A stretch of 64,000 nucleotides of DNA from Botrytis cinerea B05.10. Its lineage: Eukaryota; Ascomycota; Leotiomycetes; Helotiales; Sclerotiniaceae. This document shows positions 43,181 through 54,130 of this stretch, piece by piece. The stretch lies in contig NC_037321.1 in NCBI RefSeq assembly GCF_000143535.2, positions 62,001 through 126,000 on the forward strand, written 5' to 3'. The first letter of the stretch is position 1, and every line of letters begins with the position of its first letter. The notes below the pieces were generated by a model. That model did no database searches. It saw only the letters and a list, made by a program, of their open reading frames with translations, and was not told where the DNA came from. Position numbers and translations under genes: made by a program.

Positions 43181-44581
43181 ATGCAACCGTTGGCAAGGCT
43201 CGTTCCTCGGTTTGCAATCGACTCAGGTTCAGTCTCCATATCGAGAACTTTACGAATCTCTCCTCGACCGTCTGTCAAATCGTCAATCTGTCTACAATGT
43301 AGAATCGGTCCTCCTAGTCTGCGGCGACATTTCGCAGATGACCAAAGACCTATAATAGAACCGCCTCCTCATCTTCGACCCAAGGTTACACCTCCTCCTG
43401 AAGAACCTAAACCCCAAGTCGAGGAAAAGCCTACACCTGCTCCAGAGTCCAGCAAACAAGATGTCTCTCCCTCTCCCAAACCCGAAAAAGATGGAGAGCT
43501 TCCTTCTACCCTCGAAAGCCGACGCCTGGCAGTCACAAAGAAACTATCCCACCTCATGGATCATATGCAGGGCAATATATTCATAGCGTCTCAACGAATC
43601 AACGACCTCACAGGCTACTCCGGCATTGAAGCCCTCAAGAACAAAATCACCGATCTCGAAACCCAAGTTGCCAATTCCAAAGACCTAGTCCAAAGTACTC
43701 GACTACACTACAAAACCACCGTCGCAGATCGTGCTTCTTCTCAACGTGAGGTTACAACTTTACTAGCAAGGAAAGATACATGGACACCTGCCGATCTCGA
43801 GCGTTTCACACATCTGTACCGCATGGATCATACCAACGAACAAGCAGTTCAAGAAGCAGCTACTCGACTCGCAGATGCAGAACGCGAAGCTGAGAAAGCA
43901 GCCGGGGAACTGAGTAGTAGTATATTATCACGATATCACGAGGAACAGATTTGGAGTGACAAGATTCGAAGAATGAGTACATGGGGAACATGGGGATTAA
44001 TGGGAGTCAACGTGCTGTTATTCTTGGTATTCCAATTTGGATTTGAACCATGGAGAAGGAGAAGATTGGTTGCGGGATTCGAAGACAAAGTTAGAGAGGC
44101 ATTAGAGAAACAGAAGACCTTTACCATGTCGACAGCTATTCGCGGTGCTGAAGTTGGTGGAGGAGAGGGCTCAGAAGTCAGCTTGGACGAGATTGTCGCA
44201 TCCGGTATCCAAGAATTGGAAGCAGAAACCGGAGGAAAGGCCCTGGATGAACCGGCGGTTGAAGCAGTGGCTGCTGTGATGGAAGGTGAAGTATCACATC
44301 ACGAATCAAATAACGAGCCAGCCCCAGAAATCGGCGAAGCAGCAGCAGCAATGGATACTGCAGAATTAAGCATACCATATTCCAAACCCGCATTCGATTA
44401 TCGAAACATAGAATCGTGGAAAGAAAAAATGGAAGCCGGGAAAGCTGCGGCAATAGATTTATGGAGTACGCAACAAATTTCGATACCAAAAAGAGATATC
44501 ACGATCATAGCATTAGAAAGTGCCGCTGGGGGAGCAGTGCTTGTAGGAGCCATCTTCACTCTTATTATACGTCGTTCATAG
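43181..44581 (+). CDS. SHE9: She9/Mdm33 mitochondrial inner membrane protein
   Basis: A single exon encodes 466 residues. The N-terminus MQPLARLVPRFAIDSGSVSI is a basic mitochondrial presequence, followed by a Pro/Lys/Glu-rich linker (~55-110). A long coiled coil (residues ~125-270, including GYSGIEALKNKITDLE and ERFTHLYRMDHTNEQAV) is the hallmark of the family. The first membrane segment (TWGLMGVNVLLFLVFQFGF, ~273-291) is followed by FEPWRRRRLV. The second is at the C-terminus (AAGGAVLVGAIFTLIIRR). Yeast Mdm33 affects inner-membrane fission and mitochondrial shape. The frame is open further upstream without an ATG, so I start at the first ATG, which gives the presequence. Confidence 0.92.
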   Translation: MQPLARLVPRFAIDSGSVSISRTLRISPRPSVKSSICLQCRIGPPSLRRHFADDQRPIIEPPPHLRPKVTPPPEEPKPQVEEKPTPAPESSKQDVSPSPKPEKDGELPSTLESRRLAVTKKLSHLMDHMQGNIFIASQRINDLTGYSGIEALKNKITDLETQVANSKDLVQSTRLHYKTTVADRASSQREVTTLLARKDTWTPADLERFTHLYRMDHTNEQAVQEAATRLADAEREAEKAAGELSSSILSRYHEEQIWSDKIRRMSTWGTWGLMGVNVLLFLVFQFGFEPWRRRRLVAGFEDKVREALEKQKTFTMSTAIRGAEVGGGEGSEVSLDEIVASGIQELEAETGGKALDEPAVEAVAAVMEGEVSHHESNNEPAPEIGEAAAAMDTAELSIPYSKPAFDYRNIESWKEKMEAGKAAAIDLWSTQQISIPKRDITIIALESAAGGAVLVGAIFTLIIRRS

Positions 44582-45008
44582 ATTCCGCATCAGATGATCG
44601 AGAAGAAATATGAGGGAATTGTACAAATTATCGCATCTTGTTAGATTTTTTGTACATTATCATATGCATTTGTGCTAGCGATATAAAGGATATATAGCAT
44701 GTTGGCGAAAGAGCCAGTAACTCAATTTTGATACCTCTTATGAAGACTGTTGTTTGAAGTCTATCATGTCTTTTCTCTCATTGCATGATTGTTACGTATA
44801 GTACGAGTACTCCTTGTTAGATTTTCACAAATGTCAGTCACAGCACCAACTAGGCTGTGGATGGGAAGTGACAACGAAAAAAGTACACAAGCGGCTGAAT
44901 ATTTATGATTTCTCTTGTATATATATACCTAATATTTCCTCCACACACTACTATTCCATTCATTTCTATTCCTATCTATCTTTCTTCCCCAGAAATTACA
45001 CTTTCAAA
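44582..45008. other. Intergenic region between convergent SHE9 and beta-galactosidase
   Basis: This stretch holds the 3' ends of two genes. No other feature can be supported. Confidence 0.5.
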
Positions 45009-48000
45009 TCAATAAGCACCCTTTCTCTTACTCCAAGCCGGGCTATCCACCAAACTAGGCGCCTTCAAACTCGTGAGTACTGGTGTTCCGGCCGTCAATG
45101 TAAAATCGGTTACTGCAGCGCCTGAGGGCTGTTGAGCCCAGAGTTCAATGGCGAGGGTGTTTTGTCCGTTGTAGTTTAGAATTCCTGCGGAGAGGTGTGT
45201 TAGTAACTTTGTGTATATATATGAGAAGGATGATGGAGAAGAAAAGGAGGTAGAAGCGAAACGCTAAGAAAAAAGGAAATACATACCCTGCGGCACTGGG
45301 AAGCTGGTCTGGGGACCGACATTATTAACATATTTGCCAAACTGCCATCCATTAACCCAGAGCTGAACTCTGTAATCACTCGTTCCGTTTGTGCTTGTCG
45401 AGTTTCCGAAATTGAATGCAAGAGGTACGTCATATCCCTTTGGCAAATCCAATTTAAAGGTACTAGTCCAGAACCCTACACCTGCGCTCTTGATTCCCTT
45501 AAAGGGAGATCCAGACGTCCACGATGAAGAAGGAGGAGATGGTTGTGTGTAACCTTGACGTTCGGCATAGAGACCACCCTCGTTCAATGGACCACGCACT
45601 TGATCGATGTATTGTTCTCCGCCGAGGTTTCCGGTGAGTTTCCAGGTTATGGAATCTTGAGCGTGTCCGGAAAGAGCGTAGTTGAGGATACCTCGAGGAG
45701 ATTTCATTTCTTCGACTCCCACGACCCAGTTTTCGTCGAGACCGTTGTTGTCGATCAACACTGTGAAGGTGTACTTGGAGCCGGCTTTTAGGTTGGGTAA
45801 AGTGTAAGTAGAGTTTTTGCCTTCGGCATAGTCGGCGCCGGCCCAGGAACCAATGTAGGTTGAGTTGAGCCAGACGGATGAGCCGAAAGCGGAACCTCCT
45901 TGAGTGGCGATGTAGAGGGATGATTCATTACCAGTTGCGGTGAAATGACCGCGGAATATCAGGACTCCGGTGCTGTAACCGTAATCTGGACCATTGAGGA
46001 CAGTAGGCGTCAGAAGAGGAGTAAGGTAGGGATTACTCGTTGAGGTTTTGTTGGCGACTGTCCAGGCTGAGTCGTCATATGTAGATTTGATCTCAGGGAG
46101 ATTATCGAGATATTTCCAAGAGAGGCCTGAGAGTTTTGGAAGAGAGATCTTGGGTGCAGTATAGGTGAGTGTTGAGGAAAGTTCACCAGTTGTAGAATCG
46201 GTCTTGTAGGAGACCTTTTGGGAGTTGAAGTAAAGGTTCTTAGTTCCTTTAGGGGCACCGATTACCTTGAATGGGACGGTAGCGTTGAGATCACCGTAGA
46301 TACGGAGATCTGAGCCTTTTGTTGAAACGGATCTAACGAGGTAACCTGCTTCTACGATGACGGAAGCTGTGTTTTCAATGCTCGAAGCGCTGATCTTGTG
46401 TTAGCAACTATGTGAGACCAGGACCAGATGAAAATACTTACAATGCACCCCATTTATCAGTTCTGGCAAAGTCTGGCACCCAATAATTGTATGCACTGTT
46501 TCGATCCAAAATGTAGACAAAAACGCTACCGACCTTGACCACTCTACGTGTAGTAGATGTTTGCCAATTGAGGATCGTCGAACCGTTTGTGCTCTTACTT
46601 GTAACACCTGAGCCCTCAATAACTTGTGCTGAGCTCTTTGTAATTACGGCCAATTCATGAGATTCTCCTGGACCACCATAAACGACCAAAACAGTCTTAT
46701 CATCAAACTTCTTCCAGGTGAAGATTTCTGCTGAAGAGTAAAGGAGTGTTGTTCCTCCAATGTCATAGTCTGTTACATGCCATTTTGAATCTCTACCGCT
46801 TAAAGTAAGACTTCCGTTCAATTGAGGAATAGTAAGAGCGCCTTGACTTGTAGTAACAGTCAACTTATAGGCCGTAGAAGCCAAACTTTGATAATCTGAA
46901 TGGCGAACAATATAGAAGTTTGTGACGGTTCCATTCCCAATGAGTGGAGTGGTGGTGATGCTATTACTGTTGGTATATGTGCCATTGGCAGCTGCACCAA
47001 CGGTGGTGGTGAGATATGCAGGGCTGACTTTCAGGAAGTTGGCTTCTATCTTCAACTCGCTGTACTTCTCACGAGTTACTTCACGATTTTCGGTGATAGC
47101 GGCACCATAATCGTAAGACGTGTAGCCACCTAAGAATGTGAGCAATAGCTAATTATAGAATTGAATTCCGTTGCTTACCAGAATGACCAAGATTACCCCA
47201 GTTTGTGCCACCATCTGAGAAACAATCAGTATTTATTCATGCGCCATAATATCGAAGACTCACAAATCATATATAAGCTCAAAAGAGCAACACCTGAAGC
47301 AAAATCGTTCTTGTAGAAGACTCTCTCGAATTGTTCATTCAAGAGTTGAGCACATGCTTGGAATCCCTAGAAAAGTTTAGCGACAGCAAATAATCTGCAA
47401 GAAAAGAGACTCACAAGACCACCCCAAGGATCAAAAGCACCACCTTGGAATTCGTTGATAGAATAAAATGTACTTGGGCTTTGTTCCTCATGAGTCGCGG
47501 CAAAATAAGTCGGTAAATTTCCAGCAGGCCAGGTAGTTGGATGTGCGCAATCGAATCCTAAAGGATACGAATCATGACCGTAGATATCAACATCTCCAAC
47601 TGTAGTTCCATTAACAACGTCACCTGGTGCGAAAAGTCCGCCGGCATCTATTTAATGTTAGCTCTATCAATACCAACACCAGAACCTTCTCTCCCCCTCA
47701 TCTGTATCGTATGACTCCAGAGAAAAGAACAATGACTCACAAGCGTCATTACTGATAAATGGCACCGTAACACCCGCGTCCCTAGCTTGTTTCTTCACAT
47801 ATTCAAAGTAAATTGGATCTGGCCATCCACCTGGAACATATCCTTGATATCCTGAGTATTCATTCTCTGGTTGATACAGAATAATCGGTCCTCCTTTTGT
47901 GATTTCGTATTTGGCGATTAGACTGGCGATGTTTGCCATGTAGTTGTCGGTTGCTTCTAGATAATCTGGAGCTCGAGATCGCAGAACACCGCTCACACGT

Positions 48001-48596
48001 TGAAGCCATCCTGGGAATCCACCCCCAGCGACTTCAGCGTTGATGTACTGTATTGGCATATATCAGCACGAGATTGAAGTTGGAAGATAGAGAAGTATGA
48101 ACTCACGGGACCTGGACGAGCAATAAGATAGATACCCGCTTCCTTTGCAGCATCAAAGAATGGCTCAAAAGCAAACACTCCATCTGCAGTGTAGTGTCCT
48201 GGGTTTCCTTCCACCAATGCCCAATCAACATAAAAGGAAATGGTATTCAATCCAAGTGATTTCACTTTCTGAAATATATCAAGCCATAGATCAGGGACCG
48301 GGAGCCGATAGGGATGGAATTCTCCTGCGAAAACAAATATACGTTCCCCGTATACTTTGAGAGAGTGTTCATCATATGTGACCTATTGAATTAGCTTTTG
48401 TAAAATGGATTGGCAGCTCAATTGACCAAGGCTTGGGTCGGCTATTGAGGAAGGGATGCCAACATGTGTCAAAACTTACAATATCCTGGAGTCCGGCATC
48501 TCTCTCGACAACCAATTTCTCACCACCAATATTAATTGACAATGCTGCAGCTTGAGCCGCGCAGGCAACTGCCGTAAAAGCATGTAGAAACCTCAT
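45009..48596 (-). CDS. Secreted beta-galactosidase, glycoside hydrolase family 35
   Basis: Nine exons on the minus strand: 48596-48480, 48382-48107, 48047-47741, 47647-47415, 47366-47264, 47214-47179, 47129-46442, 46389-45287 and 45184-45009. Together they give 1012 residues, the usual fungal LacA size. A signal peptide ends near residue 19 (AAQAAA). The catalytic acid/base is Glu194 in QPENEYSG, and the nucleophile is Glu299 in [36 protein letters not shown] and the later jelly-roll domains complete the GH35 plan. The family removes terminal beta-galactose from lactose and plant cell-wall polysaccharides outside the cell. Exon 6 is only 36 nt, yet supplies the conserved GGTNWGNLG block. A CreA-type GCGGGG lies upstream at 48925-48930, a possible but unproven carbon-repression site. 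All joins keep frame. Confidence 0.93.
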
Positions 48597-49911
48597 GATT
48601 GCAATATCCCAATTGCAATTGCAGAGCTTTAATCACACACATGTAATGGAAGATAAAGGATCTTGACACGAACAATGTTAATGCACGCCGGAAGCAGCCT
48701 TTATATACAATAGCTATGGATACGACGAAGTTTATCCACTTTCGCCATCTGCCCCCTCACCTGCATAACAGTCTCCGAATAGAAAACTTCAATGCCCCGT
48801 GTATGTATGTACACATCACCGCAGTACAAGAAATAAAATTTGTACTTAAACCCATGATATATGCCAAGTACTGGGAATTTCCAGGCACAGGCACATATAA
48901 AGGTTCAACTCCGAACCACAACATGCGGGGTAAGCAATGTAAACGATCGTCACTCCCCCCATACAACCAACCAAATTCTTCATTACAACGGAGCATTTCA
49001 TTTGGCTAAAAGCAATAACATTTTCCCGACCGAGCTGCCTCGGAAAGTTTGGATGAAATAATATAAAGCAAAAATGACGCCAGGCCAGAAATTCAGAAAA
49101 AACGTTGATCTTGGTGGAGAAACAAGTCAAGGTCTTGCGCACCAACCGGATTATTCGGACGGAAAGCATTTAGACACGCTTGTGGTATAGCTTCATGCCA
49201 TTGCATCAGAGTCTGAAGGGAAAGAGAAAATAAGTTTCTCCGGACCGAAATGCTCCCTGGTTTTGATTATGGAGCGGAGTGCCGATGGATGGCGTATTTG
49301 CCTTCTGCCAAACGAAAGTTCTGCATACATGTAAGTGAGTGATGTGATATTATTCAAATGCCCAAGACGAGTCAATCATTGGAGCCACAAGTATCTGTAG
49401 ACTTGACCGGTATCCTGGGAGTAGGTTGAAGTAACTTCCCACAGACACGGAACTCAATTCCATAGGGAAATGTTGATCTCTAACGTGTTCCTCTGAACAT
49501 TTGATTTTATCCATATTTATGCATAGCTCGTTGAAATTTTTTGTAATGTACAATCGCCCTCGATATCTCCAAACCACGCAGCTGCGAGTCCTGCATGAAT
49601 TACTTAGAGGCTCGTTTGATGCCCCCACGTATTCCAGTGGCTATAGTTCTTCTCCCGCTCGATATATTATCGTTCATTCTATAATCCTTTGGTGGGTGAA
49701 TGTTCCTCCAAGCTTCATCTTTCACCTCCGATTGATCCTACATCAACTCTCTCATGCAGTCGCCTTCTTTGGTTTCTTCGTTCCATATTTCGACCGTGAT
49801 GTTGCTCTATTTCCTACACCTCCCTATGATTGCGAATACATTAGCATAGATTCAAGACGTGATGCATATTTTCCCTTTCTTTCCATTTTCATTTGACTCC
49901 CCAGGTGCACA
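48597..49911. promoter_or_regulatory. Beta-galactosidase promoter and uS12m 3' end
   Basis: This gap should hold the promoter of the beta-galactosidase. One match to the CreA consensus SYGGGG (gcgggg, 48925-48930) lies about 330 bp upstream of its start. A single six-base match is weak evidence. Open frames in the gap are short and motif-free. Confidence 0.35.
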
Positions 49912-50439
49912 TTAGACCAATCCGGTCCTCTCCCAAGCCTCTCGAAGAAAAACAAATCTACTCACCAAATCTCCCGCTCCTCTGACCAAATGATATCTCA
50001 CACCCGGACAATCTTGACTCCTCCCTCCTCTAACCAATACCACACTATGCTGTTGCACATTATGTCCTTCGCCCGGAATATAACACGTAACCACTCTCCC
50101 TGTACTCAATCTAACTCTGGCCGTTTTACGTTCTGCCGAGTTAGGTTTCTTTGGTTTGGTGATTCCGACTTTCAATGCTACGCCCTTCAGTGCTGGAGCC
50201 TGGACTGTTGACAAAGCAGGGGAAACGGATTTACGCATGGCTTGCGCAGTACGACAGCCGCGACGGACTTGGTTGTATGTTGCAGCGTGGGAGGAGGATG
50301 AGGAGAATGTCCGCGATGAGGAGATTGTGATTGATTTGAGCTGATTCGTGATAGATTGTGTGGTGGGGCGAGGGGTAGAGATTGAGGTTGTTGACCGTAT
50401 CGACGGCATTAAGAACCGTTGTAGTATTGAGGCGGCCAT
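49912..50439 (-). CDS. Mitochondrial small ribosomal subunit protein uS12m
   Basis: A single exon encodes 175 residues. The N-terminal ~70 residues are Ser/Thr/Arg-rich, as expected for a mitochondrial presequence. The core is a full S12 domain: [52 protein letters not shown] and [20 protein letters not shown]. The S12 loop containing KPNSA and the [16 protein letters not shown] block are the decoding-site elements. S12 sits at the decoding centre of the small subunit. The frame is open upstream without ATG, so the start is Met at 50439. Yeast counterparts carry similar presequences. Identity is secure; the exact presequence cleavage site is not known. Confidence 0.95.
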   Translation of the reverse strand: MAASILQRFLMPSIRSTTSISTPRPTTQSITNQLKSITISSSRTFSSSSSHAATYNQVRRGCRTAQAMRKSVSPALSTVQAPALKGVALKVGITKPKKPNSAERKTARVRLSTGRVVTCYIPGEGHNVQQHSVVLVRGGRSQDCPGVRYHLVRGAGDLVSRFVFLREAWERTGLV

Positions 50440-50940
50440 TGCGAGGAGCGAGTGCGGGGATCGTTGAATGATTGCGTTCGTCGACGACGAGAAGGTGAGG
50501 GGAGAGAAAGCTTTCGATATTGCCAAGACTTGTGATCGATGTGGCTGATGAAATCACGTGATATGACTGAAACCACATTTCACCACCAAGGAGGGGTGAT
50601 TCTGGTGCTTGTACAATTATAGACTTCAGTATTAAACAAAAAGAGTATATAGCTTCTCTCACTATGCAGACTTTGCTTTGTTGTAAAAATCTATCTCAAA
50701 ATTTGTCTACCACCCGATGAGAAACCAAGAGGCGTTACTTCCCAAGCCAGATCCTATCCCAGGCCATCTTAACATATACAGCGTTTCAACTGGATTTTTA
50801 CCCCATGCAAACGCCCGTACCCCCTTTCCTATCATGCCAAATAGTACCTAGTAGATATATCATCGATCCCCAAACCGCCAATGCTACTCCCTAGAAAATG
50901 CATTCGAACACGAATACTATAGCGAATTTAGACTATAAAT
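50440..50940. promoter_or_regulatory. uS12m promoter and mannosyltransferase 3' end
   Basis: This 501-bp gap lies between tandem minus-strand genes. No specific site or extra gene is recognised. Confidence 0.4.
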
Positions 50941-52349
50941 TTAGTCTTGTTGGTTTTCATATCCTTCTGGCTTCTCCATCTTATTGATATCAAAGAATCG
51001 TGATGTACCTATCGGATAATTAGCACAGTGTCATATTTTAGAAAGAAGAGGCCAGCTTACATGAGTATCCTTTCCAGTCAAAGTTGTCCTTTGGATTGCA
51101 ATGACACTTCAAATCGAGTCTTGTTTGCTCTCCTGTTGGGCAATGGGTGAAAGGAACATGGTAATAAGCAATATCGTTGAAGAAGTGAATTTCTTCTTTC
51201 TTCAAGAGAAGACCTGCAGCGATGGAGTGGACTGGTGCATCACCCCAACGTTCATAGAAAAATCCTCCATCTTGGTCGAGTTGCTCGAAGTAATCCGTGT
51301 AAGCCTTTGATCGAAGCCAGTTGAGGTTACCAATTTCGAAGTTAGACCACTGTAACATTGTGTTAGTAGAAGATTCACGCAACTCATCATTGTATGACCA
51401 AAACGTACCATGTGGCAGTGGTTGTAGGTTTCACCACCATCATCACTGAGAAAACCCATTGAGTTGCCTTCGGCAATGTGTTCTGGATGGGCCTTGATGA
51501 ACTTCTTGACACTGTCCCACAAAGTTGGAATAGTCTCAACATATTCGTAAAGACTCAAAACGAAACTGTACTTCTTCTTGTTGTCGGCCATGAATTTGAA
51601 TGCATCGTAATCAATATCGCAGAAAAGTTCAATGGATGGCTCGACTCTCCAGTACCATTCGTAGTTCAACATCAATTCTTGTTGGAAGAAGAAGCCAGAT
51701 TCAAAGCGACACATATGGCGATAACTAACAGAATCTCCGTAGATGATTTTTCTTTGTGCCATATCTTCACGGACCTTGCGAGCCCTGTCGGTATCGATAT
51801 GGTCAGGGAATGACCAATGTTTCTCTGGGATCTCTCCATAATGAGTCTTTCCGGAAACAAGGGATGCGGTAACCTTCTTGAATGTGGCATCAAATGGCTT
51901 GTCGTTCAAGAAAACCCAGTCGTAATGGAATTTCTTGTTGAATCTATCCTCGACTTGACGAATGGATCGTGCAATTTCCCAAATATCCGAGTTCCGTGCC
52001 AGAGTGACGAATGTCGCATTCATACGCTCTCCTGGGATGGTGGCAGGTGGAAGGTCATGAGTGTTTGGAGAAGTCTTAGCATCGGATGTCGTCGAATCTT
52101 CAGCAGAGTGCCCGGGTGAAGTGCCTGCCTTGGTAGGAATGCCCGTTTTATCTGTGAAGACTTGCTGCGCAGTTTGTAATCTTTGGTCTGATGAAGATGA
52201 TATAAAGTAGACGATGGCGAGACCCTGCGGAGAGAGATGGTCAATAGGTGGATCCAAAGGAGTTTCTGGTATCCCGATAGTTTCGAAAGAAGACTTACAA
52301 AGAACGCAAAGAGAATATATCTCAAATATCTGGCTGTTCCAGTAGCCAT
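50941..52349 (-). CDS. KTR/KRE2-family alpha-1,2-mannosyltransferase (GT15)
   Basis: Four exons on the minus strand, 52349-52299, 52224-51409, 51349-51061 and 51008-50941, give 407 residues. A short cytosolic N-terminus and one membrane anchor (residues ~9-28, [20 protein letters not shown], split by intron 1) make it type II, as for Golgi enzymes. A Ser/Thr-rich stem leads to the GT15 domain: [61 protein letters not shown] and [13 protein letters not shown], then [10 protein letters not shown]15 enzymes add alpha-1,2-mannose to protein O- and N-glycans from GDP-mannose. The C-terminus ends GYENQQD after the conserved cysteines. All splices restore codons exactly. Confidence 0.94.
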
Positions 52350-54130
52350 GATGAAATAAGTTTATTATGTCGAAATTTTCGAAACTCTTGTTGATGCGGC
52401 TTTCATAAATCCAACCGCTATCTCACTAACCAATTGGACACGAATGGAATCTTCAGCAATTGCAGACTCCGTTTGGCCGCAAACGAATTGAACGTGGTGA
52501 AAGCAAACGGTCGTTCTCTTTCTTTAATTGCACCTTCAATGATACGAAGATATAATTGAACCCCAAAGAAAAAGAAGATGGAGAAGAAGGAGGAGAAGAA
52601 GAAGAAAAGGAACGAATGATAGAAATGGTGTGATATAGTACACACACAGTGTAGAAGAAGTTTGAAGAAGGATGGGAGAAGGAGAGATGGGAGGAGCGAG
52701 AGGTACGTGTAGTGCAATAAGTGTAAATGCGAATAAAGGAGGTCAATCTTTCTCGTGTACAGTGAGTGACTTGCTGGTGTCCCTAGCTAGTACTTGCGTA
52801 TTCCCAAAGCCATAAAAAGCATGTCAATTAGAATCCAGTAAGATTTGTTAGTTCTAGCCCAAATTTATCCTTGCTAGATGTCTTTTTCTGGAAGGATTAC
52901 GCAAGGGAGGATTTCCCTTTTCCCTCGAGGACCATAATAAGTTGATAAACCAAAGGTCCCGCCAGCTTGGAATTGCCTTATGGGTTGCTGTTATTATTGA
53001 GGGCCTTTAGCTTCCCCCAGATAAAGTTTGTTAATACGAGACAACACGCCCTTGAGCCCTTGGAAGAGTGGCACATCTGCAGCACGGTATCACGTATGTA
53101 CACGCCGTGTATGGTATGGGGATTGTCAAGGACGACGACAAAATATGATGTTGATGCGAGTAGCCATCCGACATACGCATACGGTGCGATACTGGCAGTC
53201 ATTCTTTCGTCCTATTCGGGTATATAAGGAGAGGCTTCTAGTACCACACATATAGCAACCTTACAACTTGTCTCAATGCTTCAAGATTTAGTATTCTGTA
53301 GACGAGGTATCAACCTGTTTGAAAACTGTGTCTAGACATGGTCTAAACATTACGCGTCCGCGGTCAAGTACATGTCGGTTGACAGTTTCCCATAACCTAT
53401 CTAGTCTGCCTCCACGGCAGTGGCTCCCAGAGGGCCAGCAGAGCGTCATTCGATGTTTATACTCCCTCTATGCAGTTACGATTTGTTACATATGAGGGCA
53501 AGCTCCCAAACTCCCATAGCTCGCTGCGCTCGAATCTGGCTCATAGGTTGATATTATCTTATAAGGAAGGTTACTCGTAAGATCTTCCAAGGTTAACCCA
53601 CCCATCCGTGCCATCCACCATCTTCTAGACCCGCGACGGTCAGGCTCGAAACAAGGCATCAATTTTCTTGCTGCTTGCTTCTCTCTTCTCTCTTCTCACT
53701 TCTGTCTTCTGTCTTCTGTCTTCTCTACCCCACTTGGACCTTTCATGCTAGCTACCACGAACACGCTTAATTTTTTGTAGCTTTATTCCCTTCTAGTACG
53801 CCTCCCTTCCTCCACCTTTCCATCTCGTCACCTCGATCATCCCACCAACGCAGCAAAACCCTCCAAAAATTAAAAAAAATACACCACTCTCTTTCTTTCT
53901 TGTGTTCGTTGTACCATTCGACTTCTTCCTACCTACCTACTTACTGCTCCCCAACAATTTTGTTTCGCCAAATCATTGGAGCTTGTATTATCTATCTATT
54001 CTGGTCTAACCTCTTCTTCGAGATTCAACGAAGAGACTTGATCTTTGGAATCATAATTTCAACGCGTCGAATACTTTCTTGATCTTCGTACCTTATTAAT
54101 GGAAACCAAGGCTTTGCGATTTCTTTAATC
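52350..54130. promoter_or_regulatory. Divergent promoter region between mannosyltransferase and PAT1
   Basis: This gap serves two outward-facing genes. It contains a purine tract at about 52563-52611 (gaagaaggagga-like) and a CT-rich run with repeated tgtcttc units at about 53681-53730. Pyrimidine-rich leaders are common before fungal housekeeping genes. A 99-codon frame in the purine tract is a composition effect. No other gene is seen. Confidence 0.45.
53681..53730. repeat. CT-rich tandem microsatellite upstream of PAT1
   Basis: Imperfect tandem ttctctc and ttctgtc units run for about 50 bp. Such tracts are common in fungal promoters and can affect nucleosome position; that effect is inference here. 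Confidence 0.7.

Noticed and set aside
52418..52746. Phe/Ser-rich open frames upstream of the mannosyltransferase
   Set aside because: They result from a purine/pyrimidine tract in the promoter region.
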